Assembly: GCA_947683425.1 (NCBI GenBank)
Contig: CANTUQ010000106.1
Location: forward strand, 3,372,001-3,436,000
Direction of reading: 5' to 3'
DNA from: Excoecaria cochinchinensis
Lineage: Eukaryota > Streptophyta > Magnoliopsida > Malpighiales > Euphorbiaceae
DNA length: 64,000 bases
In this document: positions 21,638 through 33,791 of the stretch, in pieces
Position numbering within the stretch: position 1 is the first letter of the stretch
Layout of the letters: every line of letters begins with the position of its first letter
The notes under the pieces: generated by a model
The model's database searches: none
What the model was told of the DNA's origin: nothing
The model's input: only the letters and a program-made list of their open reading frames with translations
Program-made: the position numbers and the translations under genes

Positions 21638-23090
21638 CTAAAAGCACAGCTGTGCTTTCCAACTAGTCCCCAAACGTCATCAGACCTAAGAGCACAGCAC
21701 AGGGCAGATTTCAGGTCCTTAATCTACTTGCATTTTTTAAATAATAGACAACACTTTCAGACCAAATGGTATTCATAACAATTAATCCTCAAGATCTTAT
21801 CTTTATAGTGCCAAAATTTCTGATCAATTGGAGCTGAAATCGGGGAGATATACTCAAATTTCTCTAACCTGCTCCACAGACCCACCTGACAAATTTTGCT
21901 ACTGTAATGGGAGATTTTAAAATAGTTAGAGTCCGAATTAAATTATAGTTACTTCAACAAAGTTTTAGATAAAGATGTTGTGGTTCTAACCCAACTAGAA
22001 TCATGTAATTTGGAGTTGTAAAAATTGATTTATGGTGAAAACAATGACCGAAGGTCAATCAGACCCACCTAGGCAGATTTACACTTTGGAATGCTATGTG
22101 TTTCAAACAACTCATTTGGCACAATCACTTCACCCAATTTAATTCAAACCCACATAGCACATAAACTAACACATCAGAAATTCAATTCATCAATTAAGAA
22201 TTATTAACACATAGATTAACACAAAAATTCCCAAACAAAATCAATCATGTATCACACAGCTCCCAAACCTGAAATTCTTGCTTCAAATCTAATGTGCATC
22301 ACTAGATCCAACCTTCTCCTTGCCCTTTGGTTCATGAGGAGGCTCAACTAAGCAAACAAACCATCAAAACAAACAAACACAAAACCTTAACTCAAAAACC
22401 CAAACCCAGAAAATGTAGGGAGAAGAAGAAGATGTACAAAATAAGGAACAAAATGCAGCAACTTACCAATCAATACTCAAGGAGATGATTAATTTTCACT
22501 AACAAAAACTTGGATCTACACTAGGATTCTTAGGACAAGGGAAAGGAAGAAGAAGGAGATGAGGAAAAAGAGGACTACGGGAAAATGAAGAGCAAAAATT
22601 CTGCTCTTTCCCTTCGTTTCTTTATTTTCTTTTTCTTTTCCTAACCCTAACACTTGTCATTTTCTTATTGGTGGAAACCAATTACTCCCACCCAACAACA
22701 ATGCAATATACACACACAATGCACTCCCAATCTAAAACACCCTACTATAGTGTGCTCATGTACACACAATGCTAACTCACTCACTTATATCCTACTATCA
22801 TGTGAGCACCACACCCAAATGCAACCCAACTAATTCACACCCTAATAGCATACATGCATCCACATGCTAATAAAACCCACTTAAATCCTTGCAACTTCCA
22901 TTATACTCCCTAAGACAATTATTTCCTCACTTAAACTTTATTTATCTTTTCAATTAGGTCCTTAATACTCCAATTTTACATGCACACATTACCATTTAAC
23001 TCCAAACATACTGATCGAAATTACTAAAATACCCTCAATAATTCCGACATAGCATGCACATTCCGACTAAGCCCGATTTGGGGTGTGACA
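21638..23090 (-). repeat. Chromovirus-like LTR, proximal part
   Basis: On the minus strand this begins TGTCACACCCCAAATCGGGC at 23090, a typical chromovirus LTR start, and runs left into element A. No coding potential was seen: the region has AC-rich and CT-rich stretches and short AAC repeats. A palindrome CACAGCTGTG at 21644-21653 belongs to the cluster split by element A. It abuts another LTR fragment at 23091, so it apparently inserted there. The matching duplication is outside the window. Confidence 0.5.
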
Positions 23091-23789
23091 CATGTGATAT
23101 TGTATGTAGTTCTGCATGATGATACTTGTATCGGGGATTGTATTATGTCGGTCTTGGCCTATTCTCAACGTAAGTATATGGTTATGGTTGTGAGTTTTCG
23201 AATTAATGCCTTTCTATGCAAGCCTGATTATATATGTATTTTTTGAATGTCGCATTTGCCATTGTGAATGTGTTATGCATCGGCGACCATTGTGAATGGC
23301 CGTCCATATTCTTGTGTGTTCTCCCCACTAAGCGTTTATCGCTTAGCACGGATTTCCTTTCCGTGCAGGTGGCAGGTTTGGTTCTGTTCGAGTCGCGCTT
23401 CTGCAAGGTCAGCCACGTAGGAGTTAGAAGTTTTGTATTTTGTTCAGCTTCTGTACTTCAGTTTTGTATTTCTGTATTATTGTATATGTAATTATGTAAG
23501 AATCTTGAGATTTTTTTGGGAATGTAAACGTTAGTATGTTTTATGTTAAATTTTCTTTGTTTTATCATTCGCTTTATGCTTCCGCTTAGTGCCTGCGTGT
23601 GTGTGAGTTATTGCATGATCAGTCTGTGCCCGCTAGTTAAGTCAAGTTTTTAATTAATCCGTTTTTCCGTATGTATGTTATGTATGAATGTATGCTTCCG
23701 CATTGTGCATGTGCATATCTGTGTGTATGAGCGTCGGGTAGCACGCCCGTCGGCGTCCTTCCAACGGGGGCGGCGATGGGGGTGTTACA
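23091..23789 (+). repeat. Second chromovirus-like LTR, 3' part
   Basis: Plus-strand sequence ending GGGGGTGTTACA at 23789, a typical chromovirus LTR end. It includes an inverted repeat near 23330-23350 (CTAAGCG and CGCTTAG) and pyrimidine-rich leader-like sequence. It is cut on the left by the minus-strand LTR ending at 23090. On the right it abuts element B LTR sequence at the position where the complete B LTR has a TTA microsatellite, so this element inserted into the 5' LTR of B. Short frames here are not genes. Confidence 0.55.
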
Positions 23790-25325
23790 ACATGTTTATT
23801 TAATTGTTCACCATCCTTGGTTGTTATTGTGCTTTGTTATTATTATTATCACCATTGTTATTTTTATTAGCTTTTGCTATAATTTGTTGCTAGTGTCATT
23901 ATTGTTAGCATTATTATTTTTATGCATGTTGAATTTTATGTATATTATACTTTTTTGCATGTTGGATATTAATGCTATTATTTTGTATTTTTATATATGC
24001 TGAATTTTATGTTTATGTACTTATGTCTTTTTTTGCATGTTGAAATTTATAATTATTATTTTATGTTTGCTTATGTATGTTGGTTTTTATAATTATTATT
24101 TTATGCTTTTTTATGCATGTTGAATTTTATTATTATCATGTTATTTTTTATATGCATGTTAAATTGTTAATTAATTAAATTGCATATTTTATTATGTAAT
24201 TTCAATTGATTTGTCACACATGATACATTTTTATTTGCTTTATTTTTATAGTATATTTCTAAATTTATTTTTTATTATTAACATGACTTTTATTTATTTT
24301 TTATTTCAATATTTATTTTTATGTGTGAATTTTTTCCATACCAAGTGGGAGCCCATGAAGATTTGAAGATCTATTTGGGAGTTGATTTGTTAATTTTTAT
24401 TATTTTCATTACTTAGCTTTCATTATTTTATTTTTAATATGTAATTTGTAATAAATTATTTTTTATGCACGTTAATTAAAAAAACCACAAAAATATTTTT
24501 ATTTAATTAATTTATTTTTTTCTAAATAAAAATGGGACCAATGTCCTAGCCTTTTCATCCAAAATAAATTGTCACTTTAAAATTATTTTCTTTAATTATG
24601 CATAAGATGACCAATGTCCTCATCTTTAATAAAATAGCCCGATTTATGTATGATTTGTATTTTATTTACAAATGAGGGTTGTATTCCGCCCCTAGTTTTG
24701 TTGTAATTTATTTTCATGCGCTTTTATTTACTTTATCTATCGCTTTCATTATATGTTTGACATGTGCGTTAAATTAAATTGCATTAAAATTGAATAAGAA
24801 AAGGCATGAAATGCTAAATTCAAAACTCAATTATAAACTTAACCAAGGTATGAATAAGTGGGAAGTCCCGAACCTTATCTGGTCTTTGGGCTCAACGAGG
24901 CGAGAGGGCCATCTCAATGTTCTATTGGGATGGAGCCTCCAAGACACCTCTTGTGTCCCATAAAAAGGTTTAATTTGCACAGTCCTAGGCGCCACGAGGC
25001 GAGAGGGCTATCCTAATGTTCTATTTGGGTGGGGCCTCCAAGACACCTCTGGTTTGCCCAAGCGCGAGGCTGAGAGGGCCATCCTAATGTTAGGGTGGGA
25101 CCTCCAAGACACCTCCGGCGTGCCTATGATGAACATAGCAGTGCTGTCTTAGACTCACTGAGGCTAGACGAACTTTTCCAATGTTCTATTGGGTGGTGAC
25201 TCCATGAAACCTCCTTATTGCCCAAAATAGACGCCCTTGTAATTTTTTACACGTTTTTTATGAACCTCTCTCGATCGTCCTAAAGGCGGGCTTTCGGGGC
25301 GCTACAGAGTTCGGCGCGCTTCACA
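23790..25325 (+). repeat. Element B 5' LTR, truncated
   Basis: Colinear with 53000-54536 (offset 29210 over the left part) and ends GCGCTTCACA. It contains CAAT-loop hairpins (24535-24546 and near 24607), the GTTGTATTCCGCCCC block (about 24668-24684) and, at about 24890-25210, four degenerate tandem units of about 75-95 bp built on CGAGGCGAGAGGGC, AATGTTCTATTGGG and CCTCCAAGACACCTC. The last unit carries TGGTGACTCC at 25194-25203, a one-mismatch copy of the tRNA-Arg-like 10-mer. Confidence 0.88.
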
Positions 25326-25326
25326 G

Positions 25327-25344
25327 TGGCGACTCCACTGGGAA
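25327..25344 (+). promoter_or_regulatory. Primer binding site, tRNA-Arg (element B)
   Basis: TGGCGACTCCACTGGGAA one base after the LTR end. It is an exact complement of the CCA-bearing 3' end of a plant tRNA-Arg ending in CAGTGGAGTCG. Confidence 0.92.
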
Positions 25345-26108
25345 TTTTAGAGACTTCCCTTCGAAAGTACCTTGGTTAAAATTTACAATTGAGTTTTAAT
25401 TTAGAAATTTCATCTCTTTTCGAAATTGCATTGTATCCATGCTAGAGCCATAGATTATGCTAGTTTGGTCCCTATTTTAACCCCGATGCATTCTCAAAGC
25501 ACGACCCTATGTTCACTCAATGTGGAAAAGTGTTAAGGATAATCACCAATCCAAGCCTCGTACCTTATGGTATATCAAATGGTAACCCAATCGATTGTTA
25601 TGCTTGTGATGAGTTAGACCCGTTGGCAAAAACCATGCTTGGGTAGCCCTAAAGTATCATCACCTTTGACCAAAGCTCATGTATTTGGCAATAGATACTT
25701 CCACTAGGTGAAATGTACCATAATACCGTGCTTGCTATGTGGGCCGTTACATATTGAACAAGATCAGTTAAATTAAATGGTCTTTTATCAAAGGCTTTCA
25801 TGCCCTGGTGGGCCCATCTTGATTTAATTGAGGTGTTTAAATATATAATGGCCAAACACTCATACGTATGTATATTAGATAAGAGATGTTATGCTGCCGG
25901 TTTTTCACCGTGCACCATACGCGTCTAATGGGTTCCCTGTTAACCCTTGAATAAAGCCAACCTAGGAAAGAGACTACACTACCTCGTGTGTGGGAGAGAT
26001 AAGCTTGGAAGGATCTATCTGCCTGCATGTGTTTGTTTATGCTGCATCAGCACGACCATGCATTGCATTTCAATCATGCATCATCCTAACGAGATGTATT
26101 TTTTTCAG
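25345..26108 (+). other. 5' leader of element B with probable splice acceptor
   Basis: Non-coding leader colinear with those of A and C. It ends with CATGCATCATCCTAACG, a T-run and CAG (26106-26108). The branch-point-like CTAAC is at 26086-26090, 19 nt from the AG. An in-frame TAA lies upstream of the conserved gag beginning and no in-frame ATG lies between, so translation from the genomic order would lack a start. This supports an upstream exon. Confidence 0.55.
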
Positions 26109-29100
26109 CCATCATAGATTCGGTCGGGTGGTTTAGGGGTCCCGACGGTCAGCTTAGAAGGATTTCACTCTTGGGGTTACCAGAGCTAGTGTCATATCAG
26201 AGCTCAGATTCTCTTTCAGAGGGTAGTGAGACTTCCTCCTCAGAATCATCAAGTATGTCTAATCCAGCTAGTGGGTCTGATGCAACCAGGGCAATGATTG
26301 CCGAGGAAATAGGAAGAAGAATGTAGGAGTTTGAGGCCAGAATGATGGCAATGATGGGAAACCTTGCCACTACCATAGCTGGGCAATAAGTTGTTGCTGC
26401 TCCTATTAGGGAGCCAGATGAACAAGGGGCTATTAGGGAGGATCCCCCTGCTGTAGTTGACCCACCTGTGGTTGAGCAAAGAGCACCAGCACCTCTTGAG
26501 CATAGAGAAGGCCCTAGGTCTGAGGCTAACCTCTGGGAAGATGAGCAAGAGGAACAGATGGTGGCAAAGGGAAAGTCACCTAAGCTGAAAGAAGCAATGT
26601 GGAGGAAGATGGAGGAAAAATTTAAGGCTATGACAAGGATAATAACGGTAGGAAGGGAAATGAACCCAGAGGATCGTGAGCTGGATGGGGATGATCTGAT
26701 CCCCCAGAACTTCAAGATGCCTGATATTCCCAAGTTTGATGGCACTTCTGATCCTGCTGCACACATTAAGCAGTACTCACTAGTCATGAAGGGGATAACT
26801 TTAATAAGAAAGCAGAAGATAGAGTACTTTTGCTTGAGTCTAGAGTACTTTTGCTTGAGTCTTACAGGGGCTGCCATTGACTGGTACCATAGGCTGGACA
26901 AGAGGTCCAAAAAAGATTGGGACTTGTTGATTGAAGAGTTCCTAAAGCAATACGATTGCAGTACCCAGATGGAGGTCACACTGAAGGATCTAAAGCTGCT
27001 GCAGCAGAAGGCTGGGGAGTCTTTCCATGAATACCTCACTTGGTGGAGGAATCGGGTTATGGAGATGAAGCGCAAACTCGATACACCTGATCAGATCCAA
27101 TTATTCATTCGGAATGCTAGCCCATATCTGAGAGATGGACTGAAAATGAAAGGGCTAAAGGATTGGGAGTCCTTGAAGGACATTGCTATAGAGGCAGAAG
27201 GAGAATATATGGCCAGAAGGGCAAGCGGTGAGGCTTTTGCCAAGAAGGGCTACAACAATCAAGGTACAACCAAGTCAGCTAGTTCCAGCAGTGGTATCAG
27301 AAGTGGGAAGACAGCTGAGGTGTCGGCAACAGGAGTGAATTAGAGGTACTTCTTGAATTTGGGTAGGCCTTTGTCATGGGTATTGAAGAGGTTGATGAAG
27401 GAGGGGAAGCTACAACTCCTGCCATCTAGGCCAGCTAAGACCCAAGGGGAATCGGGGCATAAAGAGAACAAATACTATGCCTTTCACCAACATACTGGGC
27501 ATCTGACAGACAATTGCTTTAGGCTGAGGCACCAGATTCAGGATCTGATCGATAGTAAGCAGATCACCGATCCTGAAAAGAGGGAGAGCAAGAAGAAGTC
27601 CAATTTCAATGCTGTGCCACCGCCTGTCTTTATGATTGGGTCGAGCCTACCCGAATGGTATGTCCTTCAAGATTTGTATGGAAATGATTACGTCGCTATC
27701 ACTCGCCCTGAGGTAAGTGAAAAAGGGATTCCCGTAGCAGCGATAGACTGTTGGTCCATTAGTGAGAGTAGAGACGAAGATAAAGAGGAAAAGATAGAGA
27801 GTTCACGGATCCATGGGATTCGGAGGAGGAGGAGAGAGTTGGGGCTGTAACCAGAAGTGGGAGAGTGGTCCTCAAAGTTGAGAAGCAGCAGGACTCAGTA
27901 CAAGCACCTGTGGAGAAGGAGCAAGAAGAAAATCCCATAGTAAAGCAGCTGAAAAAGACCACAGCTCAGATATCTATTTGGGACCTTCTAAGGCAGTCCC
28001 CTTCTCATAGATAGAAGTTAGTTAAGGCATTGAGTGAGTCCACCGTAGCCACCACAATTTCTCCATCTGAGCTGCTAGATCTCGTCAAGGGGGAATCAGG
28101 GGAGAGACTGATATTTTCTGATGCTGATTTGCCAGCTGAAGGCCGCAATCACAATCGGCCGCTGTACATCAAGGCTCAAATTAATGACAAGCACACCGCT
28201 TGTATTATGGTTGATGATGGCTCATCCATAAATGTTTGCCCCCTAGTGGCACTTCAGGCTTTTGGGCTAAATGAAAGCATGTTGAGCAAGTCTGATTTGA
28301 CCATCATAACCTACGACAATTCTCGGAGACAGGCATCGGGAACATTCAGAGCTCTAGTTAGGACTGGGCCATTGAGACGGAGGCAGAGTTTGTGGTCTTG
28401 CCTATCCCAGCAAATTTCTCAGCTCTGCTTGGAAGGCCATGGTTCCATAAATTGGGAGGAGTGCCATCTACCCTACACTAGATGGTAAAGATACCTCATG
28501 AAGGGGAGGTGGTGACCATTAAAGCAGCGAGAGAGAACTAAGTGTCTGCCTTAGGGATCTCTAATCAGCCATTCAGTGGCTTTCATGTATCAGTGATTGG
28601 TGAGGAGCAGGGCTTGGCAGGTACCCCTCAGGTGATGAACATGATGAAGAGGGTGAACTTCCTCCCAGGGGCCGGATTGGGTAAAAATTCGCAGGGGCTA
28701 CAAGATGCCATCACAACGCAAGGCCAAAAAGATCGGAAGGGTCTGGGCTATAAAGGAGAGCATGGTAGGAAGAAAGTGTCAGAGAAGATCCCCCACATTT
28801 CAGAGAGTTTTGTTCCCTCATCTTCGGTCTGTGCTTATACTGAAGAAGAAGAGCCTCAGTGGGTGGATGGGAAGATCATTCTGGGGTTTGAAATTTTCAA
28901 TGATGTCTTTGACTGGGATGTTGGAGTTATCAAGTTCGCAGAGAACTTCTGGGATGAGGAGATCATGACTCAATGCAATATTCGGGATAGGGATGGGCCC
29001 GAGGAGGTTGTCACTGAGAAGCTGTTAGCTACCAGGTTGAAGGGAAAAGAAAAGATGGCAGAATCAGATTTGAAGATTGAAAATTTGGAGATTTCACCGG

Positions 29101-29213
29101 AGGTAATTGAAAAGCCTCCACCAAGTCAAGAAGTCAAAACACAGTCGGCTGTAACATCATCGTCGACAAAAGATGAAGATAGTAGTTGTTTAGATAGTCT
29201 TTTTATACCATAA
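26109..29213 (+). pseudogene. gag-pro: Element B gag-protease-G-patch region (broken)
   Basis: Homologous to residues 8-1040 of the element A polyprotein. The gag core is clear at 26468-27343. A zinc-knuckle remnant near 27474-27520 has lost its first Cys (Tyr instead). The protease active site VDDGSS is near 28210-28228 and a G-patch-like segment (PGAGLGK, KGLGY) at about 28640-28755. In-frame stops lie at about 26324, 26387, 27341, 28012, 28480 and 28539, mostly where Gln is expected. Frameshifts occur near 27800 and 28370. A 21-bp direct duplication near 26823-26864 repeats seven residues of gag. The segment ends at a TAA (29211-29213) after FIP that element C shares, so this stop may be ancestral. 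Confidence 0.9.
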
Positions 29214-31741
29214 CTTTTTAATGACAATGTTGATGTTTCTGATTACATCAATGAGATGAATTACTTTGCTTACTTGTGCGATGTTTCTGATGATTTCATT
29301 TCCCATGATCATAAGCATGATGCATTCATCTTTGACATTAACTCAACTAGAATGACTGCATTTAATCTCAAAACTTTAGAGAATCCAAAGGAAATTTTGA
29401 TAGCATCAGATACAACTCCTGAGGATAGGCTAAAATTTGAGAGAATATTAAAAAAATATGAAAAAGTCTTTGCCTGGACCTACGAGGACATGCCGGGAAT
29501 TGATCGAGATGTAGCCAAACATGCCATTCCAACTTACCCAGAGAGTAAACCGTTCAAGCAAAAGCTCAGAAGACTTAGGCCAGAATGGGCTCAGAAGGTG
29601 AAAGAAGAGATCCATAAGCAGATTGAGGCTAAGTTTCTACTGGAGGTTAAATACCTGACGTGACTGGCTAATGTAGTTCCTGTGACTAAAAAGGATAGAA
29701 AGGTTCGAGTATGTGTGGATTATCAGGACCTGAACAAAGCTTGCCCAAAAGATGATTTTCCTCTGCCTCATATTGATGTGCTGGTAGATAGTGATACTGC
29801 TTGCATGATGTACAGCTTCGTGGACGGGTACGCAGGGTACAATCAAATCCTTAACAAGATAGTGGATCAGATTAAGATAGCCTTCATCACTGAATGGGGT
29901 ACATTTGATTATCGGGTCATGCCTTTTGGACTAAAGAATGCAGGAGCGACCTATCAGAGGATGGCCACCAGAGTTCTCAATGATTTGATCCACAAGGAGG
30001 TGGAGGTGTATGTTGACGACATGATGATCAAGTCAGCTACCAGAGAAGGTCACTTCGAGGCTTTGGAAAAGTTCTTTCAAAGGATCAATAAGTATGATCT
30101 GAGCCTCAATCCCAAGAAGTGCATTTTTGGAGTTACCTCAGGTAAGCTATTGGGCCATGTGGTAAGCCAGAGAGGAATTGAAGTAGATCCTGACAAGGTC
30201 AGGGCCATTAGAGAGATGCCAGTGCCTCAGAAAGAGAAAAAGGTTAGAAGTTTCCTGGGAAAGCTTCAGTACATCAGCCGGTTTATTGCCAAGCTGGCTT
30301 CAGTATGTGAGCCAATCTTCAAGCTTCTTAGGAAGAATCAGCCGGTGATGTGGAATAATGATTGTCAATTGGCTTTTGATACTATTAAGGATTATCTCCT
30401 GAATCCTCCAGTTTTAAGACCACCACATCATGCCAGACCATTAATCTAGTATCTGGCAATAGAAGACAATTCAGTGGGTGCCATGATGGCTCAGGAGGAT
30501 GACTTTGGGGTAGAGTTTGTTGTTTACTATCTTAGCAAGAAATTCCTAACATATGAAGCCAAATATGTGGAAGTGGAAAAGATTTGCTTGGCAATGATTT
30601 GGGCTTCTATGAAGTTGCGGCACTACTTTCATTCCTTCAATGTACAAGCGGTTGCTAAGCACAACCCGCTTAGGTACCTTTAGGAAGCGCCCTCTTTTCT
30701 AGGAAAGATGGGAAGATGGTTATTATTATTGTAGGAGTTCGATATCGAATATATAACCAGGAAAACCATTAAAGGAAGAGCTGCAGCTGAGTTCTTGGCT
30801 GAACATCCTATTGAGGGAGACCAATTTGAATATAATTTCCCAAATAAAGATGTCATGGCCATAGCAGTACAAGGGTGGCAATTGTTCTTTGATGGGCCAG
30901 TTAACAGTAAAGGGGCAGGAGCAGGGATCGTTCTTACGACCCCGCATGATGAAAAGCTGCCATTAGCCAAGAAGTTGAGGTACAAGGCGACCAATAATGA
31001 AGTAGAGTATGAAGCTTGCATCTTTGGATTGGAAGCATTGCTTACTCTGGGGGCAAAGACCGCAGAAGTCGTCGGAGATTCTTCCTTAGTAATTCATCAG
31101 ATCAGAGGGAAATGGTCAGTTAAGGAAGAGAGGTTGTTGCCTTATGTGAAGCGTTTGAGAATGTTAAGTAACTAGTTCAAGACTTACACTTTTCACTTCA
31201 CCCCCAGGGATGAAAATCAATTGGCTGATGCTCTCGCGACATTGGTGTCCATGTGGGATAATCCAACAGGGGTTACTATGAAACCCATGCTAATCTCTAG
31301 CTCGGAAAAGTCTTGTTTTGAAGCTGAGCAGGTGATGGATGTTGGGGCCACCGATGGAAACCCTTGGTACTACGACATTCAGAATTATTTGGAACGGTTA
31401 GTTTTTCCAGAGGAAGCCATCGAGAAAGACCAAAGGATGATTCGAAAGTTGTCCACTCAATTCATCAGTGTAAATGGCACTTTGTATAAAAAGCAAGTTG
31501 ATGGTATCCAATTAAGGTGTTTAGTGGAGAAAGAAGCTGAAAAGGTTATGGAAGAGATTCATGCCGGAGTCTGTGGAGCTCACATGAATGGCTTAGCCTT
31601 AGCAAAGAAGATCATGCGCCAAGGATTCTATTGGCTCACAATGGATATGAATTGTTCAAAATATGTGAAGTAATGCCAGTTATGCCAGTAATACGCGAAT
31701 TTAAGGCATGTACCAGTTTCAGAGCTACATAATTTGATATC
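29214..31741 (+). pseudogene. pol: Element B RT-RNase H-integrase, first part (broken)
   Basis: Colinear with element A residues 1042-1885. RT runs about 29590-30100 with YVDD near 30009-30020. The first RNase H is degenerate. The archaeal-type RNase H follows at about 30870-31260, and the integrase zinc finger begins at about 31555. Premature stops sit at 29661 (Trp to TGA), 30448, 30681, 30734, 31173, 31671 and 31689, mostly Gln codons changed to TAG or TAA. The frame is cut at 31741 by element C and resumes at 49105, reading straight through the target site. Confidence 0.9.
31737..31741. repeat. Target-site duplication of element C, left copy (ATATC)
   Basis: ATATC lies before the LTR start TGTAAGCACC and again at 49105-49109. 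Removing C and one copy restores the local integrase reading order of element B. Confidence 0.85.
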
Positions 31742-33772
31742 TGTAAGCACCGTGTCCCGGAGCGGTCCGGATCAGAGGTTACCCTATGATGAAATCAGTA
31801 TCTGAGCCTGTACAAATGGTTTGGATTTGGAGGTTTTAGTCCCGCGTCCCACGAGAAGTGAGTCGTTTTACCTTTCATAGGCAGAGGGGGAGAAAACAGG
31901 GGATTTTTGAGTCAAAAAAGTATATTTTCCTCCACAGACGGCCAGCCCGTCTGTGAGGCCTGCCCGTCTCTTAGGGTCACAGATAGCCTGTGGAATTTTT
32001 CAACGCCCGTCGGAAAATCACCGCCCCTGTCAGAGCGCCGCCTAGTTTCCCAGAGCACGCAACCTTTCCGACGCCCGTCGGTGGATGTGGCAGGGCCGTC
32101 GGATGAATCCTTGTGTCAGAAGGATTCTTCCAACGCCCGCCTCCATACATCGACACCCGTCGGTCGTGTCTGGCTTATAAAAGCTCCGGATTTTCACTTG
32201 AAAAGGGTTCCAAAAATTTTCAAGAGGGGAAACTCTGCCAAAATTCAATCATATTTTCTCTCTCTTCCAGCAAACACATTCATAAAGAGTTTCTTTTAAT
32301 TAGAGGATCAAATTCATTAAAAGAAACTAAAATCAATTAGTTTTCTTTGAAATCTTGATGCCAAAATCAGTCTCTTGAGGGGTTAAGGAGGAAATAATCC
32401 ATTTTCCTTTTCTTGATCCTTCATCTTGCTTCTCGTGGAACGCGCGGAGCTCTAATCGACACAAGAATCTCGCTTAACCATTATCTGAGGGTAAATATTC
32501 CGGACTCATTCTCTACATCATTTCATCTCTGTTTCATTTTTTTTCATTATTTTTATTTATTTTGACTCTTTTCATCTCATTCCGTGATAAAACCTCTTTT
32601 TCGGCTTTTTAAAAGAGTTTCTTTTACTGTTTTTTCGGAGACAGTGGTGACCGACGGGTCATCTTCATCACCGACGCCCGTCGGTCACCCCACTCACAGA
32701 CGCTCTTCCACTTGAGTGAGCGACGGCCATGTCGGTCAATTCGGCTGACGCCCGTCGGTCACCTAAGAAAGGCCGTCGGTGGGTTCTGTCTCCGCATTTT
32801 CAAATCATTTTCCATCTCTTTCAAGTCCTTTTGGCTTCATTCATGTTAATTTTATTTATATTGACATCTTTTAAGTTTCTATGAGTGTATACTGATTCTC
32901 TTGGACCATCCTGAGCTTGAGGGGCATCTACCATATTCGGAGGATTTCGTCCGGTTTAGTTTCCTAACCTCCTTAGTCATTTTCTTTATTCGTTTATTCA
33001 TTAATTGTTAGTATGTATATGGATATACTCTTTTTGTATCTCGTTAAGTATAAACATTGATCAACATTTTATATTCAATAAAATGAGCCTTTCACAAATG
33101 CAAGGACCCAATGTCCTATTTTATCCAATAAAAATTATCACAATGAAAAACATCCAATTTTGATAATGATGCATACGAGGACCAAAGTCCTCATAATAAG
33201 TAATACCCCGATTTGTGTATGTATCACACATTTATAAAAGGGAGTTGTATTCTGCTCCTTGTATTATTGTAATTTATTATTTTGCTATTTACTTGCCCAT
33301 TTATGGCTTTCCAAATATGAATAAATGCGCCTTCGATTAATTGCATCGCGTGGAGAGAGAGCGAATTAATGATAATTAAAATTTGATCATAACATAATCG
33401 AGGTAGAAATAGATGAGAAATCCCGGACCCAGCTCTGGTCTTTGGGCTCAAAGAGGCTAGAGGTCTACCCTCCAAGACACCTTTTTGTGCCACGAGACTT
33501 TAGCGCTAATCTGAAGCTCCTTAGGGTGAGAGGTTTACCTTCCAAGACCCCTCTGGCTGGCCCAAAATGGATACAAAGCGCAGTCTTAGGCTCTCCGAGG
33601 CGAGAGTAACTTTCCCAATGTTCTATTGGGTGGCGACTCCATGAAACCTCCTTGTTGCCCAACATAGACGCACTTGCGATTTATTGCAAGCTGCCAACGG
33701 ACCCACAAATGCCCCGATCGCCCTCGAGCGGGCGGTCCCGTGGGCGGCCGCGGGGATCCGGCGCGCGTCACA
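31742..33772 (+). repeat. Element C 5' LTR
   Basis: 2031 bp, TGTAAGCACC to GCGCGTCACA. It contains a promoter core (32157-32183), many GACGCCCGTCGGT-type motifs (about 31935-32165 and 32655-32775), CAAT/CAAA-loop hairpins (33104-33116, 33177-33192), GGAGTTGTATTCTGCTCC (33241-33258), degenerate CCTCCAAGACACC units (about 33430-33560), the hairpin CCCAATGTTCTATTGGG (33614-33630) and the tRNA-Arg-like TGGCGACTCC (33631-33640). Confidence 0.93.
32157..32183 (+). promoter_or_regulatory. Element C LTR core promoter
   Basis: CCGTCGGT (32157-32164), 11 nt, then TATAAAAG (32176-32183). The same core is in the 3' LTR (47489-47515), and close variants with 10-nt spacing face both ways in the internal promoter at 42755-42957. 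Transcription would start about 30 bp downstream of the TATA box. Confidence 0.65.
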
Positions 33773-33773
33773 G

Positions 33774-33791
33774 TGGCGAATCCACTGGGGA
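33774..33791 (+). promoter_or_regulatory. Primer binding site, tRNA-Arg (element C)
   Basis: TGGCGAATCCACTGGGGA one base after the LTR end. It complements tRNA-Arg with one mismatch in the first ten bases (C to A) and one further on. Confidence 0.85.
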
